From: a virus
DNA length: 49,037 nt
Reading direction: 5' to 3' (one strand)
IMG/VR virus record: IMGVR_UViG_3300020061_000002
Span: 1-49,037 of that record
Shown here piece by piece: positions 21,586-30,968 of this stretch (position 1 is the first letter of the stretch; every line of letters starts with the position of its first letter). The translations under genes were made by a program, and so were the position numbers. The notes beneath the pieces were generated by a model. The model was not told where the DNA came from. It did not search any database and worked only from the letters and a program-made list of their open reading frames with translations.

Positions 21586-22554
21586 TTATTTTCCTCCTAT
21601 AGAAGAAATTACGCTTGTTATTGCTTTACCGACAGCTGCAAAGAATTCAGCCATCACGCTAATGAATGCCGAGAGTTTGCTATCTTGTTCTTTGTCATAA
21701 TCAGTTGGACCGTCAGTCGGTGGTTTAACGTACGTACCAACAGTCGTCACTTGGGTAACAGGTGCCGTCGTGATCGAAGTGTTTTTAAGCACGCGGCTAG
21801 TTTCTTTCCCATCAGTTAGTGTCACCGTGAAGATACTCGTGCGAACACCATTCCGACCAACTGTTGTCACTTCAACCGATCCGTACGGTTTTGCGTTGTC
21901 CTCTATTGTCTTGATAGGGAACGGTATTGTTTCTGTTTTAACCTCTTCGATTGTAGTCACCACAGGTGCCGGTGGTGGGGTTACAGGAGGCCACAAAATG
22001 TTATTCCATTTTGCAGGGTTGTTGATCATATCAACAAGGGTGTCGCGCTGTTCAGCGATTCGAGCAGGGCAAGCCGTGTTGAATATTTCCTGGTGCAGCA
22101 TGATCGAAAGTCCAGTTGGATAACCGGCCTCCATGAGTTCTTCGTCTACAGGGCGAAGCCAGTCAGCAATTGCCATAAGAGCTTTTTGCGGCAATACTTT
22201 ATTCGTAAAGTTACCACAGTTTTCAAGTCCTACGGAGTGTACGTTCGTATTCCAGTCACCACAGTGCCAGGCTACATTCTGCCAAGGACTGACCATAAGG
22301 TCAATCAGCTTGTACCCATACTTATTGCTGCTATCCGGAGCGCCCGCAAATTGCGCCATCGAATAAGTTACTTGTCCCGGTCGGCTTGGGTGTTCGTGGT
22401 ATGGATAGATCGACCCACCGCCATAGCCACGATCTTTACCGATCGTGCTGAACCAGTCTTGAATAGTGATGTCCGGAGTATCAGGAAAATCTGGACCGGT
22501 TGAGTGATGTAAAACAAATATGTTTACAGGATATTGTCGTTGACCATCTTGCAT
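21586..22554 (-). CDS. N-acetylmuramoyl-L-alanine amidase with G5 domain, 322 aa
   Basis: An endolysin cutting the glycan-peptide bond. The PGRP/amidase-2 domain spans residues 8-175, with zinc ligands likely H16 or H17, H154 and C162 (IMLHQEIFNTACP). A Pro-rich hinge (190-198) leads to a G5 domain at about 200-276 (the wall-binding type found in monoderms). A C-terminal hydrophobic helix (about 293-320) is unusual for an endolysin and may insert in or contact the membrane. Its neighbour is the holin. Confidence 0.88.
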   Translation of the reverse strand: MQDGQRQYPVNIFVLHHSTGPDFPDTPDITIQDWFSTIGKDRGYGGGSIYPYHEHPSRPGQVTYSMAQFAGAPDSSNKYGYKLIDLMVSPWQNVAWHCGDWNTNVHSVGLENCGNFTNKVLPQKALMAIADWLRPVDEELMEAGYPTGLSIMLHQEIFNTACPARIAEQRDTLVDMINNPAKWNNILWPPVTPPPAPVVTTIEEVKTETIPFPIKTIEDNAKPYGSVEVTTVGRNGVRTSIFTVTLTDGKETSRVLKNTSITTAPVTQVTTVGTYVKPPTDGPTDYDKEQDSKLSAFISVMAEFFAAVGKAITSVISSIGGK

Positions 22555-22751
22555 TATGATTGCCCCTGATCTTGCTCTTCGGCATCTTTTTTAGCTTGTT
22601 GCCATGTAGGTTCTGGAACAACACCAGGGCCATATGCATCGTGCTCAAAACCCTTTCCCTCGGTTTGCTGATCGATACGTTTGCGCTCGATATCAGCTTG
22701 TGCCGATGCTTGCATTGCTGCTACCTCGGTTTCAGTTGGTACGTGTGCCAT
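22554..22751 (-). CDS. Hypothetical acidic protein, 65 aa
   Basis: Excellent AAAGGAGGAG site. Ala/Gln/Glu-rich, disordered-looking, with one Pro-rich turn YGPGVVPEP. Shares its end base with the amidase start. Role unknown. Confidence 0.65.
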   Translation of the reverse strand: MAHVPTETEVAAMQASAQADIERKRIDQQTEGKGFEHDAYGPGVVPEPTWQQAKKDAEEQDQGQS

Positions 22752-22926
22752 CTGGCTCCTCCTTTACTGCGCAATCTATAAACGCGTTAGGATAATAATA
22801 ACATGGGCGGATAAATAAACGATCAATCACAGGATAGTAATAGATGAGAACAGCAACAGTCAATGTGCCGACTGTTGCGAAAAACCAGAGTAGGATTTTT
22901 CCGAGAATATTTACAAATTTCTTCAT
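22732..22926 (-). CDS. Small membrane protein, 64 aa
   Basis: Start set at ATG 22926 (MKKFVNILGK), not the in-frame start 27 nt upstream. A TM or signal helix at about residues 10-30, then two Cys in a periplasm-side tail (RPCYYYP and IDCAV). Could be a spanin-like or lysis accessory protein in the amidase cluster; unproven. Confidence 0.6.
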   Translation of the reverse strand: MKKFVNILGKILLWFFATVGTLTVAVLIYYYPVIDRLFIRPCYYYPNAFIDCAVKEEPDGTRTN

Positions 22927-22930
22927 AGTA

Positions 22931-23773
22931 TTACCTAACACCCAATATAGCACCTAACCCACCAATTAAGTCACGTACAGGGGCTTTAATATACTGGTCA
23001 ACAATGTTGTTAATCCCCTGCAATGTTTGCTGGATAGGATTTTGCTGCACACCTGTCTCATCTTCGGGATCGGTAACCGTAGGAGGCGGCGGCGGAGTGC
23101 CATTAGCAACGCCTCCTGGCGACGCTTGATTCGAAGTACTATTATTTGCCTGGCCGTTAACGCGCTGGTTATCTAGGCGATTAGAATCATTCGAGGGAGC
23201 AGTGTTACCGCCACTAGGATTAGGATCATCAGATGTTGGCACCGCCTTCGTTACAATAAAAGGCAAACTAACATACGCGTATTCAACGTTGTAGCATCCA
23301 AACAAATAAGGGACACAAGCGGTGTGGTTGAATGTTATGAAACAACTCGCGCCCTGACGCACATCATCTGGCACTTTAGAAATGTTCCTGGCTAATGTCC
23401 GATCAATTGGTCCAGGAGGTAGTATAGATGTCACAACATCCTCGCCGGTTTTAAGATCAGGTAATGTATCAGTGTACCCGTAATTACAGATCAATTGCCG
23501 TTTAACGAGCACCTTTCCGGCATACAATTTGCTACCATCAAAATAACCCTGGATGATATCACCTGTTGCGTACTCATCTTTGGCCAGCGGTATAGGAGTC
23601 TTATAACTCGACAGACGCGTTGTAGCGGCCATGATGTATGTCACGGTAATAATTCCCAAAATAACCGCTGCGATCGTCACAAGCGTCATCATGAAATAAT
23701 CACTAAACCGAAAACCTTTGAGCTTACGCCCGACTGTTTTTTTGAGTGATTCGAGTGAGCTTTTCAATCGCAT
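22931..23773 (-). CDS. Membrane-anchored hypothetical protein, 280 aa
   Basis: Basic N-terminus, one transmembrane helix at about residues 28-52, then an extracellular domain (55-175) with five Cys that may pair. A long Asn/Ser/Gly/Pro-rich linker (178-235) follows, then an amphipathic C-terminus (GLGAILGVR). Exposed at the cell surface, so superinfection exclusion or a lysis role are possible. No family recognised. Confidence 0.7.
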   Translation of the reverse strand: MRLKSSLESLKKTVGRKLKGFRFSDYFMMTLVTIAAVILGIITVTYIMAATTRLSSYKTPIPLAKDEYATGDIIQGYFDGSKLYAGKVLVKRQLICNYGYTDTLPDLKTGEDVVTSILPPGPIDRTLARNISKVPDDVRQGASCFITFNHTACVPYLFGCYNVEYAYVSLPFIVTKAVPTSDDPNPSGGNTAPSNDSNRLDNQRVNGQANNSTSNQASPGGVANGTPPPPPTVTDPEDETGVQQNPIQQTLQGINNIVDQYIKAPVRDLIGGLGAILGVR

Positions 23774-23891
23774 TTTGGTTTTCCTCTCTATTTGATAGTA
23801 ATTGTTGCTCTATGAAATAACGGCGTCTTCGGTTGTGCACCGTTGACGAACCGACGATAATTATGAATAATAGAATTCCTATAGTGATCAT
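23724..23891 (-). CDS. Small membrane protein, 55 aa
   Basis: An ATGA overlap with the 82-aa gene before it and a 50-nt overlap with the 280-aa gene after it. Residues 2-16 are hydrophobic (ITIGILLFIIIVGSS), then RRRRYFIEQQLLSNREENQ forms a charged helix. The single-TM plus coiled-coil layout recalls spanin or phage accessory peptides. Confidence 0.55.
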   Translation of the reverse strand: MITIGILLFIIIVGSSTVHNRRRRYFIEQQLLSNREENQNAIEKLTRITQKNSRA

Positions 23892-24136
23892 CTAGCTTGG
23901 GCATCCAATACTCCACTGATACGATTAAATGCGGCCGTATTATTGACCAGAGCTGCTGTGTTTGTCTCAATAACCTTGCTCGATTGCTCAATGGCAACAG
24001 TCGACGCCTTGCTATCAAGAGACGCCTGTAACGCCAAGGTGATATATTTATCAGTATTCTTTCCATCCCTTATAACCATATATACTGCAATAGCCGCAGG
24101 AAAACCTACTTGGCTTATTGCAGCCAACCAATCCAC
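23888..24136 (-). CDS. Holin-like or phage membrane protein, 82 aa
   Basis: Starts at GTG 24136. An N-terminal helix at residues 8-22 (VGFPAAIAVYMVIR), a basic turn, then an Ala/Ser/Asn-rich helical part. The GFP-IA-YMVIR layout is common in small phage membrane proteins beside lysis genes. First gene after the terminator at 24171-24216. Confidence 0.6.
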   Translation of the reverse strand: MDWLAAISQVGFPAAIAVYMVIRDGKNTDKYITLALQASLDSKASTVAIEQSSKVIETNTAALVNNTAAFNRISGVLDAQAR

Positions 24137-24170
24137 AGTTATACTCTTTCACAGGTGTTACAAGGTGGTA

Positions 24171-24216
24171 GAAAAGAAAAGCTGCTCATGCCCCAATTAT
24201 GGAATACATGAGCAGC
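24171..24216 (-). terminator. Strong terminator ending the structural genes
   Basis: Minus strand: GCTGCTCATG (24216-24207), 16-nt loop, CATGAGCAGC (24190-24181), a perfect 10-bp stem, then TTTTCTTTTC. It sits 23 nt after the 196-aa gene and before the lysis cluster, so lysis genes depend on readthrough or a promoter I could not locate. Confidence 0.85.
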
Positions 24217-24238
24217 AATAGTCAAGCAACTAAACGGT

Positions 24239-24829
24239 TTAAACGTAACCGAGTTCTTTTAGACGCTCGTAAATTTCAGCGTCACTCTTCTCACGGTGAT
24301 TCTTTTCAGAAAGCGGGACCACAAAACCTTCAACGGGTCGGATGTGGGTGTGCGGAGTAACTTGGTCAAAAACGTCCACAGTCTTCCCGTTAACACGCTT
24401 GAAGCCCATACCAGGCTCGCTCTGTGGAACAGCACGTTGATAAGGGCTGTTTGCAGCTTTCGCCGCTTCGTCAGCCGCTTTATTACTTTTATCTTTAGCA
24501 TTATCCTTAGCCGCTTTTCTAGCTGCTTCGGCCGCTTTTTTACTGGAGGTGACACTGCCGGTACGAGGCTTCGTAGTCTCGGGTGTATCAAGAGTTTCTT
24601 CACCACTATCTTGATCATCGTCACCATCTTTTTTACCAGCACCTTCAACACCATCACCGTCGCCGACAAAAACTGTTTCCTCATCAATTTCCGTGCCTGG
24701 ATCAGCAAGGTCCAACTCTTCTTTGAGAGCTGATTTAAGGTCTTTTTCGTCGACGACTTTATCATCGGTTTTGTTGCGGTAAAGGCTTTTACCGTCTTGC
24801 GCTTTTACAATTCGTTCGTAAACTGCCAT
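24239..24829 (-). CDS. Hypothetical protein, acidic and Lys-rich linker, 196 aa
   Basis: A short ordered N-terminus (VYERIVKAQDGKSLYRN), then an acidic stretch (45-80, many Asp/Gly), then an Ala/Lys-rich helix (95-125), and a C-terminal part (QVTPHTHIRPVEGFVVPLSEKNH). Composition like a disordered virion or scaffold-associated protein. No named family. Confidence 0.7.
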   Translation of the reverse strand: MAVYERIVKAQDGKSLYRNKTDDKVVDEKDLKSALKEELDLADPGTEIDEETVFVGDGDGVEGAGKKDGDDDQDSGEETLDTPETTKPRTGSVTSSKKAAEAARKAAKDNAKDKSNKAADEAAKAANSPYQRAVPQSEPGMGFKRVNGKTVDVFDQVTPHTHIRPVEGFVVPLSEKNHREKSDAEIYERLKELGYV

Positions 24830-24861
24830 ATAATTATTCCCCTATCGGTAGTTTAAGTTTA

Positions 24862-25140
24862 TTATTTCTTGTACGTGATCGCTTTAACAGCGGCCATCTG
24901 TGCTAATACTAACTGACCAACGGCCAATTTGTCGAGGTCATAACCAAGCGCCTCACTTGAAGCGGTGCCATTACCCTCGTGGACGATATCAAGAACTGCG
25001 GCCATATGTTCCTTAATCTTTTGTACTTTTTCATCGCCGGATGGATTAAATGAAAGGCCAACTGCCTTTTGGCCAAATGATAATTCTTGTTCTTTTCGTG
25101 CTTCTTCTTGTGCTTCTGTTGCTGTTGCTGGGCTCATCAT
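24862..25140 (-). CDS. acb2: Acb2/Tad1-hairpin family protein, anti-CBASS sponge, 92 aa
   Basis: Residues 22-44 (FGQKAVGLSFNPSGD, then VQKIK) and 80-91 (AQMAAVKAITY) match the conserved ends of Acb2. Family members assemble into hexamers that bind cyclic di- and tri-nucleotides, taking the second messengers of CBASS and related defences out of action. Length (about 90) is right; the usual Trp in QMWAVKA is Ala here. It is unusual to find it among late virion genes. GGAG upstream; MM start, second Met possible. Confidence 0.8.
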   Translation of the reverse strand: MMSPATATEAQEEARKEQELSFGQKAVGLSFNPSGDEKVQKIKEHMAAVLDIVHEGNGTASSEALGYDLDKLAVGQLVLAQMAAVKAITYKK

Positions 25141-25182
25141 ACTATTTTCTCCTCTTAATACTATTTCTCAAATTTTATTATA

Positions 25183-28100
25183 CTACTTCTTTTGAAGATT
25201 CTTCTGTCGGGACTTAATTGAGCGGGTAGTAAGGTTGAGTTTCAATCCGTCGTATGTCTCGATTAAATCGTCCGTCATCTGATCACCATATTGTTTCGAA
25301 TAAGGGGTGAACTGTTCACGGAGATAGGCATTGTACGATTGTGCTGCGGCCTGGGCGTCGGCCACATCGCCTCGGGCAATTGCATCGTTAATGTATTTGT
25401 TTACAGATGCTTTATTAGCTGAAACTTTATCGGTGATCTTATAGAATTCAGTTTGTGCTCGAGACCCATTGCTACCTGACACTACATTCTTAACTTGATC
25501 AACTGGACTTTTGCCACCCAGGAGGCTCGCAGACACGCCCTGTCGCGCGTTTGCAGCTTGATATGGTGAAACACCCACCTTGGCTAGTGCGGCGTCAATA
25601 GGCGACGTTTTATCGGTGATTTGCTGTTCGGGTGTAAGACCCTGCGCACTATCCGGAACAACTTCACGGCCAGTAAAGAAGCTGTGATTTGTGGCGTTCT
25701 CGATAGGCACGCGGGCAAGCGGGCTCGAGATAACCGGTGCGGACCCAAGTATTGCATCCATGCTAAGTTTGCCATTCTTCTCAACTTGTACCGGTTGTGC
25801 GTAACCGATCGTCTTCATGAAAAGTTCTGCAAAACTTTGTGAATCCTGCCCGGCTAATTTGTCCAGGGCAACTTCAATATTGTTGCCGAATACTTTAGCG
25901 GCATCGTTCTTTGGAATTTTGATCACATCAGTGTAACGGCCACTCGCATCTTTATTATCGCCCAGGATAATAACAAAGTTATTTTCCCTATCTGTTTCGC
26001 TAAGGTTGTTAAGCACATCAGGGTACATTGTACGGTTCCAAACATAGCCGCTCACGGCAGGAAGCGCCACGCCGGCAGCGAGCATTCCAACCATTTTCTT
26101 GGGGTCCTCGCGGATGGCATCGACGACACGCTTGTTACCCTGTACAATCGAGTTAAAAAACGGTGTGAAGTTATTAAGCACTCGTGACACCGTACCGCCG
26201 TTTTGGAGGTCTCCAATTGCGTTCCTGGCAGCAAGTGCGGCTGCAGGATCAGACATACCTTTTTCAATAGCGGCCCTAGCTTCGGCCAAACGCGGGGCAT
26301 ACTCAAGTGCGCGACCTGTTTTCGTAACAACACTGCCGTATGCCTTAGCCAGTGGGACAATACCGCTGTATTTACCAAGAATCCGAGCAGCTTCTTTAAA
26401 CATATTCGTAGGAGTTTTAACCTCAACGCCACTAATTTTCTTGGTGACATCACGAACGATTTTATCCGTGTTACCTTTATCTGTGAATACACCGGCAGCA
26501 CCACCACCAGATTCGGTAATTTGTTTAGCGAAGTCACTATTGGTTAATGAATCCATGAATCCAGTCACCCACCTCTTTGCGTATGGGATGAGTAATAGCC
26601 GGTCAGCCACTGGAATGTTTTTAGAAGTCAGCCAGTGAGTACCAGTATCACGAATGGAGTTCTTGACCAAGAAGGCAGGGGAGAGCACTGTAGCGGCCGC
26701 TTTAAATGGCTTGGATGTAGCATTAAAGATTTTCTCCATAACACCGGTCTGGATATCATTCTTACCCTTGTACGCATCAGCAATATATTGAGGTAAGGCG
26801 ATTCGTTCCTGAATACCATTATTCCAGCCGGACACCGCTTCGTAGCCATCTGGCACATCGGCGTCTGCATGGGCTGCAGCTTCATCCATGTTGCCTTTGA
26901 TCTTGCCGGCAATTTCATCGTACTGACTTTTCGTGTAGCCAATTTCGTCCAGGAGATTATTAACCTTAGCATCACGACTGCCAATGCTGCGTTTAAGACG
27001 ATCGATGTCAGCGCGGGAGCCGTTCTCGATAAGGTTACGAACAAATGATGCGGTGTCCTGGGCGCCCATCTTAGAGCCTGTCGTCGCCGCTTGGGTGCCA
27101 GCACCCTCAATGATTCCCTCATCGATAATGCCCTGGGCCTTCGTGCTACCTTTAGCACGTTTAGTAATTGCGCCCTCTACCTGGCGGGCAAGATCAGTCA
27201 TTTCATCAGGAGCAGTACGAGAAACTTTCCCAGTTTGGGAAGTAGCTACATCACCGCCAAGGCCAGACACGGTAAAGTCGGCAGCGCCCATACGTTGGCC
27301 ACCACCTTTTAGTGCAGTACTTAACCCCTTCTTCTCGAGGTTATTCATTTCAGTTTGGAGTTTTCGGACTGTGCCAGAATCGCGTTTGATCAATTTATCT
27401 AATTGCGTCCTGATAGGGCGAAGTTCTTGATTGTCCCCTGCAAGGCTCATACGAGCCGTCACGTCGTCTGCATTGCGCAACTTGACTACCATATCAGGTG
27501 CAACGTCCGCGATCGCCTGGGCGCTCTTAAATATCTTATTTTGCTGTATGATGTTTTCAGTTTTCATGGCTGAACGGGTGACTGCCTCAAATGGGTCTTC
27601 GATTACGAACTTACGATCATCGCCCATGCCTTTAACTGCCTGGACAATATTCTTGCTGATGTTATTCGAATTCGTAGAAGCAAAGGTCTTTTGATTTTGC
27701 TGGATGTAATCTGCAATATTAAAGCGCGTAAAGTAGTGGGGGTTGAATTCCTTGATAGCAGTATAGCCCTCTTCGGAAATAAACCCATTGTCTTTCAAAC
27801 GGGTTAGCTGGTCGTCCTGGAAGTCGATAATACGTTGAGTGGCCGCTTGCACTTGTTGGAACTTTTCAGGTCCAAGGCGCTGTTGCATTTCATCTAGTTT
27901 GCGAGCTTCGGCCGCCACAGTTTCAGGACCATATACCTGGGCTCGGTCATTCGTCACCTGTTGCGCGACACCGTACGTTTTTACATCTTCGCTAAGGTTA
28001 TTCTTACGAACGTAATCAAAGTCAGATACGACGCTCTGCAGCCTGGCAGCGCCAGCTTCATCCATACCGTTGCGTAGCTGTGCGAGCGCGTGGGGATCAT

Positions 28101-29214
28101 CTGCGGCGTCTAGGACTTTGCCAGTTGCTTTGGTGTATGCTTTGGTCAAATCTTTAAGTGGAGCATTCGAATCAAATAACTGCTCATTCAATTTACTCAT
28201 GAAGCCACGGTCGCTCTTATTATCTTTCATGATTTGCTCACGACTTTTAAAGGTGACGCCTGGATGATTTTCTGTTGGCAGTACATCACCTGGCGTGACA
28301 CCATTTGGCTCATCCGGCGCAGCTAGGCGAGATGTAGGAGGTACTACCTCCTGGGCGAGGTTGCCCACTGGATCAGCCAATGTTTCACTAGCCGTTTTAG
28401 CGCCAGGAACTTGCATGTAGCCACCCTCGCGCATTGCTCGAGGCTGCGCGTTGAAGTCGGTAATACCTTTCTTCACTGCGTTCGCTCCGCTGCGGGCACC
28501 GGCTTTAATTCCAGCACCGACTAATTCCGATCCTGCGCCCATTGCAGTTGGAAGCGCATAATTCGCTATGGCGGAGAGGGGAGTAACTTCATTCCCCTGG
28601 ATGGCGTCATTCGCATTTGCTGCAGTGCCATATACGGCCGCTTCTTTGGCGTTATTGAGGAGTGCTTTTTTGGCACCAGCTTTCAAGCCTTCTTTAGCTA
28701 TATCAACAGTGGCAGATGCACCACGAGCAACAGGTATAACGGAAGCGGTATCAACACCGGCACCAACGAATTGCTTCGCAAAGCCGACATTCTGTTCTTC
28801 TGGTCCGGCACGCACGATACCTTTTTTGGTAACGGTAAGCGTGTTGCCAATGATGTCTTTGGTTAATTCATTAAATTGGGTTTTAAGCTCATCCTGGTTG
28901 ATCTTACCCTCGTTGTATTGGACATTCAGATCGCTAATTTTGCTTTGCATATCATCAGGATGCAGTGCCGTATCAATAGTTGTAATAGCTTTGCGAGGAA
29001 TACTAGTGGCCGATTCGTATGTGCCTTTGGCTACACCCCCAATAAAATCAAGCGCCTTCTCTAAAGGGTTTTTACCATCATCTTTGTTTTCATCCTTTGA
29101 TTTCTGCTCTTGTTCTTGTTGGCGTAATCGGGCAGCCGTTGCATCTTTACGCTTTTTCAACTCTTCCCGCGAGCTCTGTTGGATGTAATCTATGAAATCT
29201 TTATAGCCTGCCAT
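25183..29214 (-). CDS. Large ejection or internal virion protein with LPD38 domain, 1343 aa
   Basis: The longest gene. N-terminal charged helix (1-50), Ala/Gly-rich regions (about 140-240), and long helical segments. Around residue 845 comes LSPAFLVKNSIRD, followed by a basic/hydrophobic region, the signature of the large polyvalent-protein-associated domain 38 (LPD38) seen in giant phage virion polyproteins. Such proteins are packaged in the head and ejected with DNA into the cell. No tape-measure is seen, as expected for a podovirus. Enzymatic domains were not recognised. Confidence 0.82.
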   Translation of the reverse strand: MAGYKDFIDYIQQSSREELKKRKDATAARLRQQEQEQKSKDENKDDGKNPLEKALDFIGGVAKGTYESATSIPRKAITTIDTALHPDDMQSKISDLNVQYNEGKINQDELKTQFNELTKDIIGNTLTVTKKGIVRAGPEEQNVGFAKQFVGAGVDTASVIPVARGASATVDIAKEGLKAGAKKALLNNAKEAAVYGTAANANDAIQGNEVTPLSAIANYALPTAMGAGSELVGAGIKAGARSGANAVKKGITDFNAQPRAMREGGYMQVPGAKTASETLADPVGNLAQEVVPPTSRLAAPDEPNGVTPGDVLPTENHPGVTFKSREQIMKDNKSDRGFMSKLNEQLFDSNAPLKDLTKAYTKATGKVLDAADDPHALAQLRNGMDEAGAARLQSVVSDFDYVRKNNLSEDVKTYGVAQQVTNDRAQVYGPETVAAEARKLDEMQQRLGPEKFQQVQAATQRIIDFQDDQLTRLKDNGFISEEGYTAIKEFNPHYFTRFNIADYIQQNQKTFASTNSNNISKNIVQAVKGMGDDRKFVIEDPFEAVTRSAMKTENIIQQNKIFKSAQAIADVAPDMVVKLRNADDVTARMSLAGDNQELRPIRTQLDKLIKRDSGTVRKLQTEMNNLEKKGLSTALKGGGQRMGAADFTVSGLGGDVATSQTGKVSRTAPDEMTDLARQVEGAITKRAKGSTKAQGIIDEGIIEGAGTQAATTGSKMGAQDTASFVRNLIENGSRADIDRLKRSIGSRDAKVNNLLDEIGYTKSQYDEIAGKIKGNMDEAAAHADADVPDGYEAVSGWNNGIQERIALPQYIADAYKGKNDIQTGVMEKIFNATSKPFKAAATVLSPAFLVKNSIRDTGTHWLTSKNIPVADRLLLIPYAKRWVTGFMDSLTNSDFAKQITESGGGAAGVFTDKGNTDKIVRDVTKKISGVEVKTPTNMFKEAARILGKYSGIVPLAKAYGSVVTKTGRALEYAPRLAEARAAIEKGMSDPAAALAARNAIGDLQNGGTVSRVLNNFTPFFNSIVQGNKRVVDAIREDPKKMVGMLAAGVALPAVSGYVWNRTMYPDVLNNLSETDRENNFVIILGDNKDASGRYTDVIKIPKNDAAKVFGNNIEVALDKLAGQDSQSFAELFMKTIGYAQPVQVEKNGKLSMDAILGSAPVISSPLARVPIENATNHSFFTGREVVPDSAQGLTPEQQITDKTSPIDAALAKVGVSPYQAANARQGVSASLLGGKSPVDQVKNVVSGSNGSRAQTEFYKITDKVSANKASVNKYINDAIARGDVADAQAAAQSYNAYLREQFTPYSKQYGDQMTDDLIETYDGLKLNLTTRSIKSRQKNLQKK

Positions 29215-29220
29215 ACATTA

Positions 29221-29889
29221 TTACGATGGCGACCAGCCACCGCCTCCACCACCGCTAGATACACCTCCGCCATTGACGCCGAAGAGCGGCCGGTTGTTGC
29301 TATTAGCAAAGCTCGTGCCGTAGTTTGTATGGCCATAAATATGTGGATATTTCTTAATGAGGTCCTGCATAATATCCTGGGCTGTTGATTTAGGATTAAT
29401 ACCCTTGTTGTCTTTTAAATACGTTTGAAGTGTAGCCTGATCACCATTCTGAATAGCCTCAACGACACCGTGCGTATTGTTGTAATCGTTGACGTATTGC
29501 ATGTCGAATGGATTTTCAGACTTGGAAAGAATGTCAGCCGGGCGAACACCAGTGACTTTTGCATACTCGCTAATATCGATAGGCTTGCCATCTGGATCGA
29601 AGAAATCAAACCCGCCATCATCCTTACGACGCACACTATATTTAGATGGATCCATTTTGTCCTGCAGGGCTTTTATTTGCGCCTGTCGTGCCGCCTCTGC
29701 TTCTTTAGCCTGTTGGTTAGCAACTTCACCGGCATAGTCGCCTACGCCAGCTGCAGGCTTCGCTAGGACATCTCCGAAAAGTCCCTGGACAAAACTATTC
29801 ACAGCGCCATTGCTCGAGCCAGCATTGCGATCCCCGCCTTGGATGCCGGCGAGAACTGCTTGGGATAACTGTTTAAGTTTGTCTTCCAT
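29221..29889 (-). CDS. Virion-associated hypothetical protein, 222 aa
   Basis: Ala/Gln/Asp-rich and helical in the first half, with KYSVRRKDDGGFDFFDPDGKPIDI in the middle and a Gly/Ser tail (last ~20 residues). Adjacent to the large ejection protein, so probably a second internal virion component. Confidence 0.7.
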   Translation of the reverse strand: MEDKLKQLSQAVLAGIQGGDRNAGSSNGAVNSFVQGLFGDVLAKPAAGVGDYAGEVANQQAKEAEAARQAQIKALQDKMDPSKYSVRRKDDGGFDFFDPDGKPIDISEYAKVTGVRPADILSKSENPFDMQYVNDYNNTHGVVEAIQNGDQATLQTYLKDNKGINPKSTAQDIMQDLIKKYPHIYGHTNYGTSFANSNNRPLFGVNGGGVSSGGGGGGWSPS

Positions 29890-29913
29890 ACTGTCTTAAT
29901 CCTATCACCTTTA

Positions 29914-30906
29914 TTACATGTAAACCTGTTTAGCAAGCGCAATATCTTGTGGACGATAACCCTGGCCGGCAAGACTAGCAATGAATTGCGATACACCCTG
30001 TTGACTGTATGACTGTGTACGGCTAATAATATCGAGCGCTTTGTCGAGTTCATTCTGCAGGGAGAAGCTTTTTTCTTGGTTAGCCAAATCGGCCATAGCT
30101 GCGTCGAAATCGATCTTAGCGGACTTATCGGAAAGGGTTTGTTTTTCACCGGCACGAATATCACCGGTTGCAAGGTCTTCAAGTGTGCGATCAGCCAATA
30201 ACTTTTTAGCACCCTCATTGTTTTTAAACTCTTGAATCTGTCGGCCAGTCGAGACGTTACGATCAGATAATTGTTTAGAGATTTCCTGTTGGCCAAGTCC
30301 AGTGTCAGTACCGCCGGCTGCAGCAACTTCTTCTTGCAGGCCGCGCCTGGCTTCATCGAATTGGCCACCTTCATCAGTGAGGAACTCACTTCGCTTTGTG
30401 CCTATATCTGCCAGGACATTCGCCAGGTCTTCACCCGTGCGTACGCGCGAGGTTGAGTTATCAGCTACAGTGTTTTCTTTAGTGATTCGGTTCTGTTCAT
30501 ACGCAAGATCAGTTTCTTGTGTTCTTTGCGTACGGCTGATACTAGTTTTTTCCAGAAAGTTATTGAGTTTCTGCGCATATAGAGGAGTAACGTCGCTAGT
30601 AGCATTTTGCTTTGCCCGGTTGTAATTCCCTAGAATATCAAAATTAGGCAGCTTCGGTTGAGCCGCCAATTGGTTTTGTAATGCCGCGAGTTGCGCGGAC
30701 ATTTGCGCCCATTTCTGATCGCCGGCACTATCAACGGCAGGAGCGGGTGCGGGTTTTGAGGCAGTGGCAGACTTGTACGCCTGGTTCATCGACGCCTGAC
30801 CCTTATCGATAGTTTTTAAGAGATCGTCAGCCGGGTTACTAAACCAGTTTGTAACAGTGTTAAACGCGCCGGATGCGAGGTTTCCTATATCGCCGAAGAG
30901 ACTCAT
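29914..30906 (-). CDS. Internal virion-like protein, 330 aa
   Basis: Almost wholly helical and polar. N-terminal amphipathic FGDIGNLASGAFNTVTNWF, Pro/Ala-rich linker (about 47-60), then heptad-like coiled coil to residue 300. Resembles the ejected internal proteins of podoviruses by composition and position. No defined domain. Confidence 0.7.
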   Translation of the reverse strand: MSLFGDIGNLASGAFNTVTNWFSNPADDLLKTIDKGQASMNQAYKSATASKPAPAPAVDSAGDQKWAQMSAQLAALQNQLAAQPKLPNFDILGNYNRAKQNATSDVTPLYAQKLNNFLEKTSISRTQRTQETDLAYEQNRITKENTVADNSTSRVRTGEDLANVLADIGTKRSEFLTDEGGQFDEARRGLQEEVAAAGGTDTGLGQQEISKQLSDRNVSTGRQIQEFKNNEGAKKLLADRTLEDLATGDIRAGEKQTLSDKSAKIDFDAAMADLANQEKSFSLQNELDKALDIISRTQSYSQQGVSQFIASLAGQGYRPQDIALAKQVYM

Positions 30907-30968
30907 TTATAGCTAGTATCCTTTCTTGTCAATATTATGTATCATTAACAGTTTTTAGTCCACATTGA

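Noticed and set aside
23788-24066. A 92-codon Arg-rich leftward frame
   Set aside because: Overlaps two better supported small genes (23724-23891 and 23888-24136) and has a skewed Arg composition typical of a shadow frame.
26099-26638. A 179-codon rightward frame inside the large ejection protein gene
   Set aside because: Antisense shadow of a clear leftward gene; no ribosome site, no domain, and isolated in the wrong direction.
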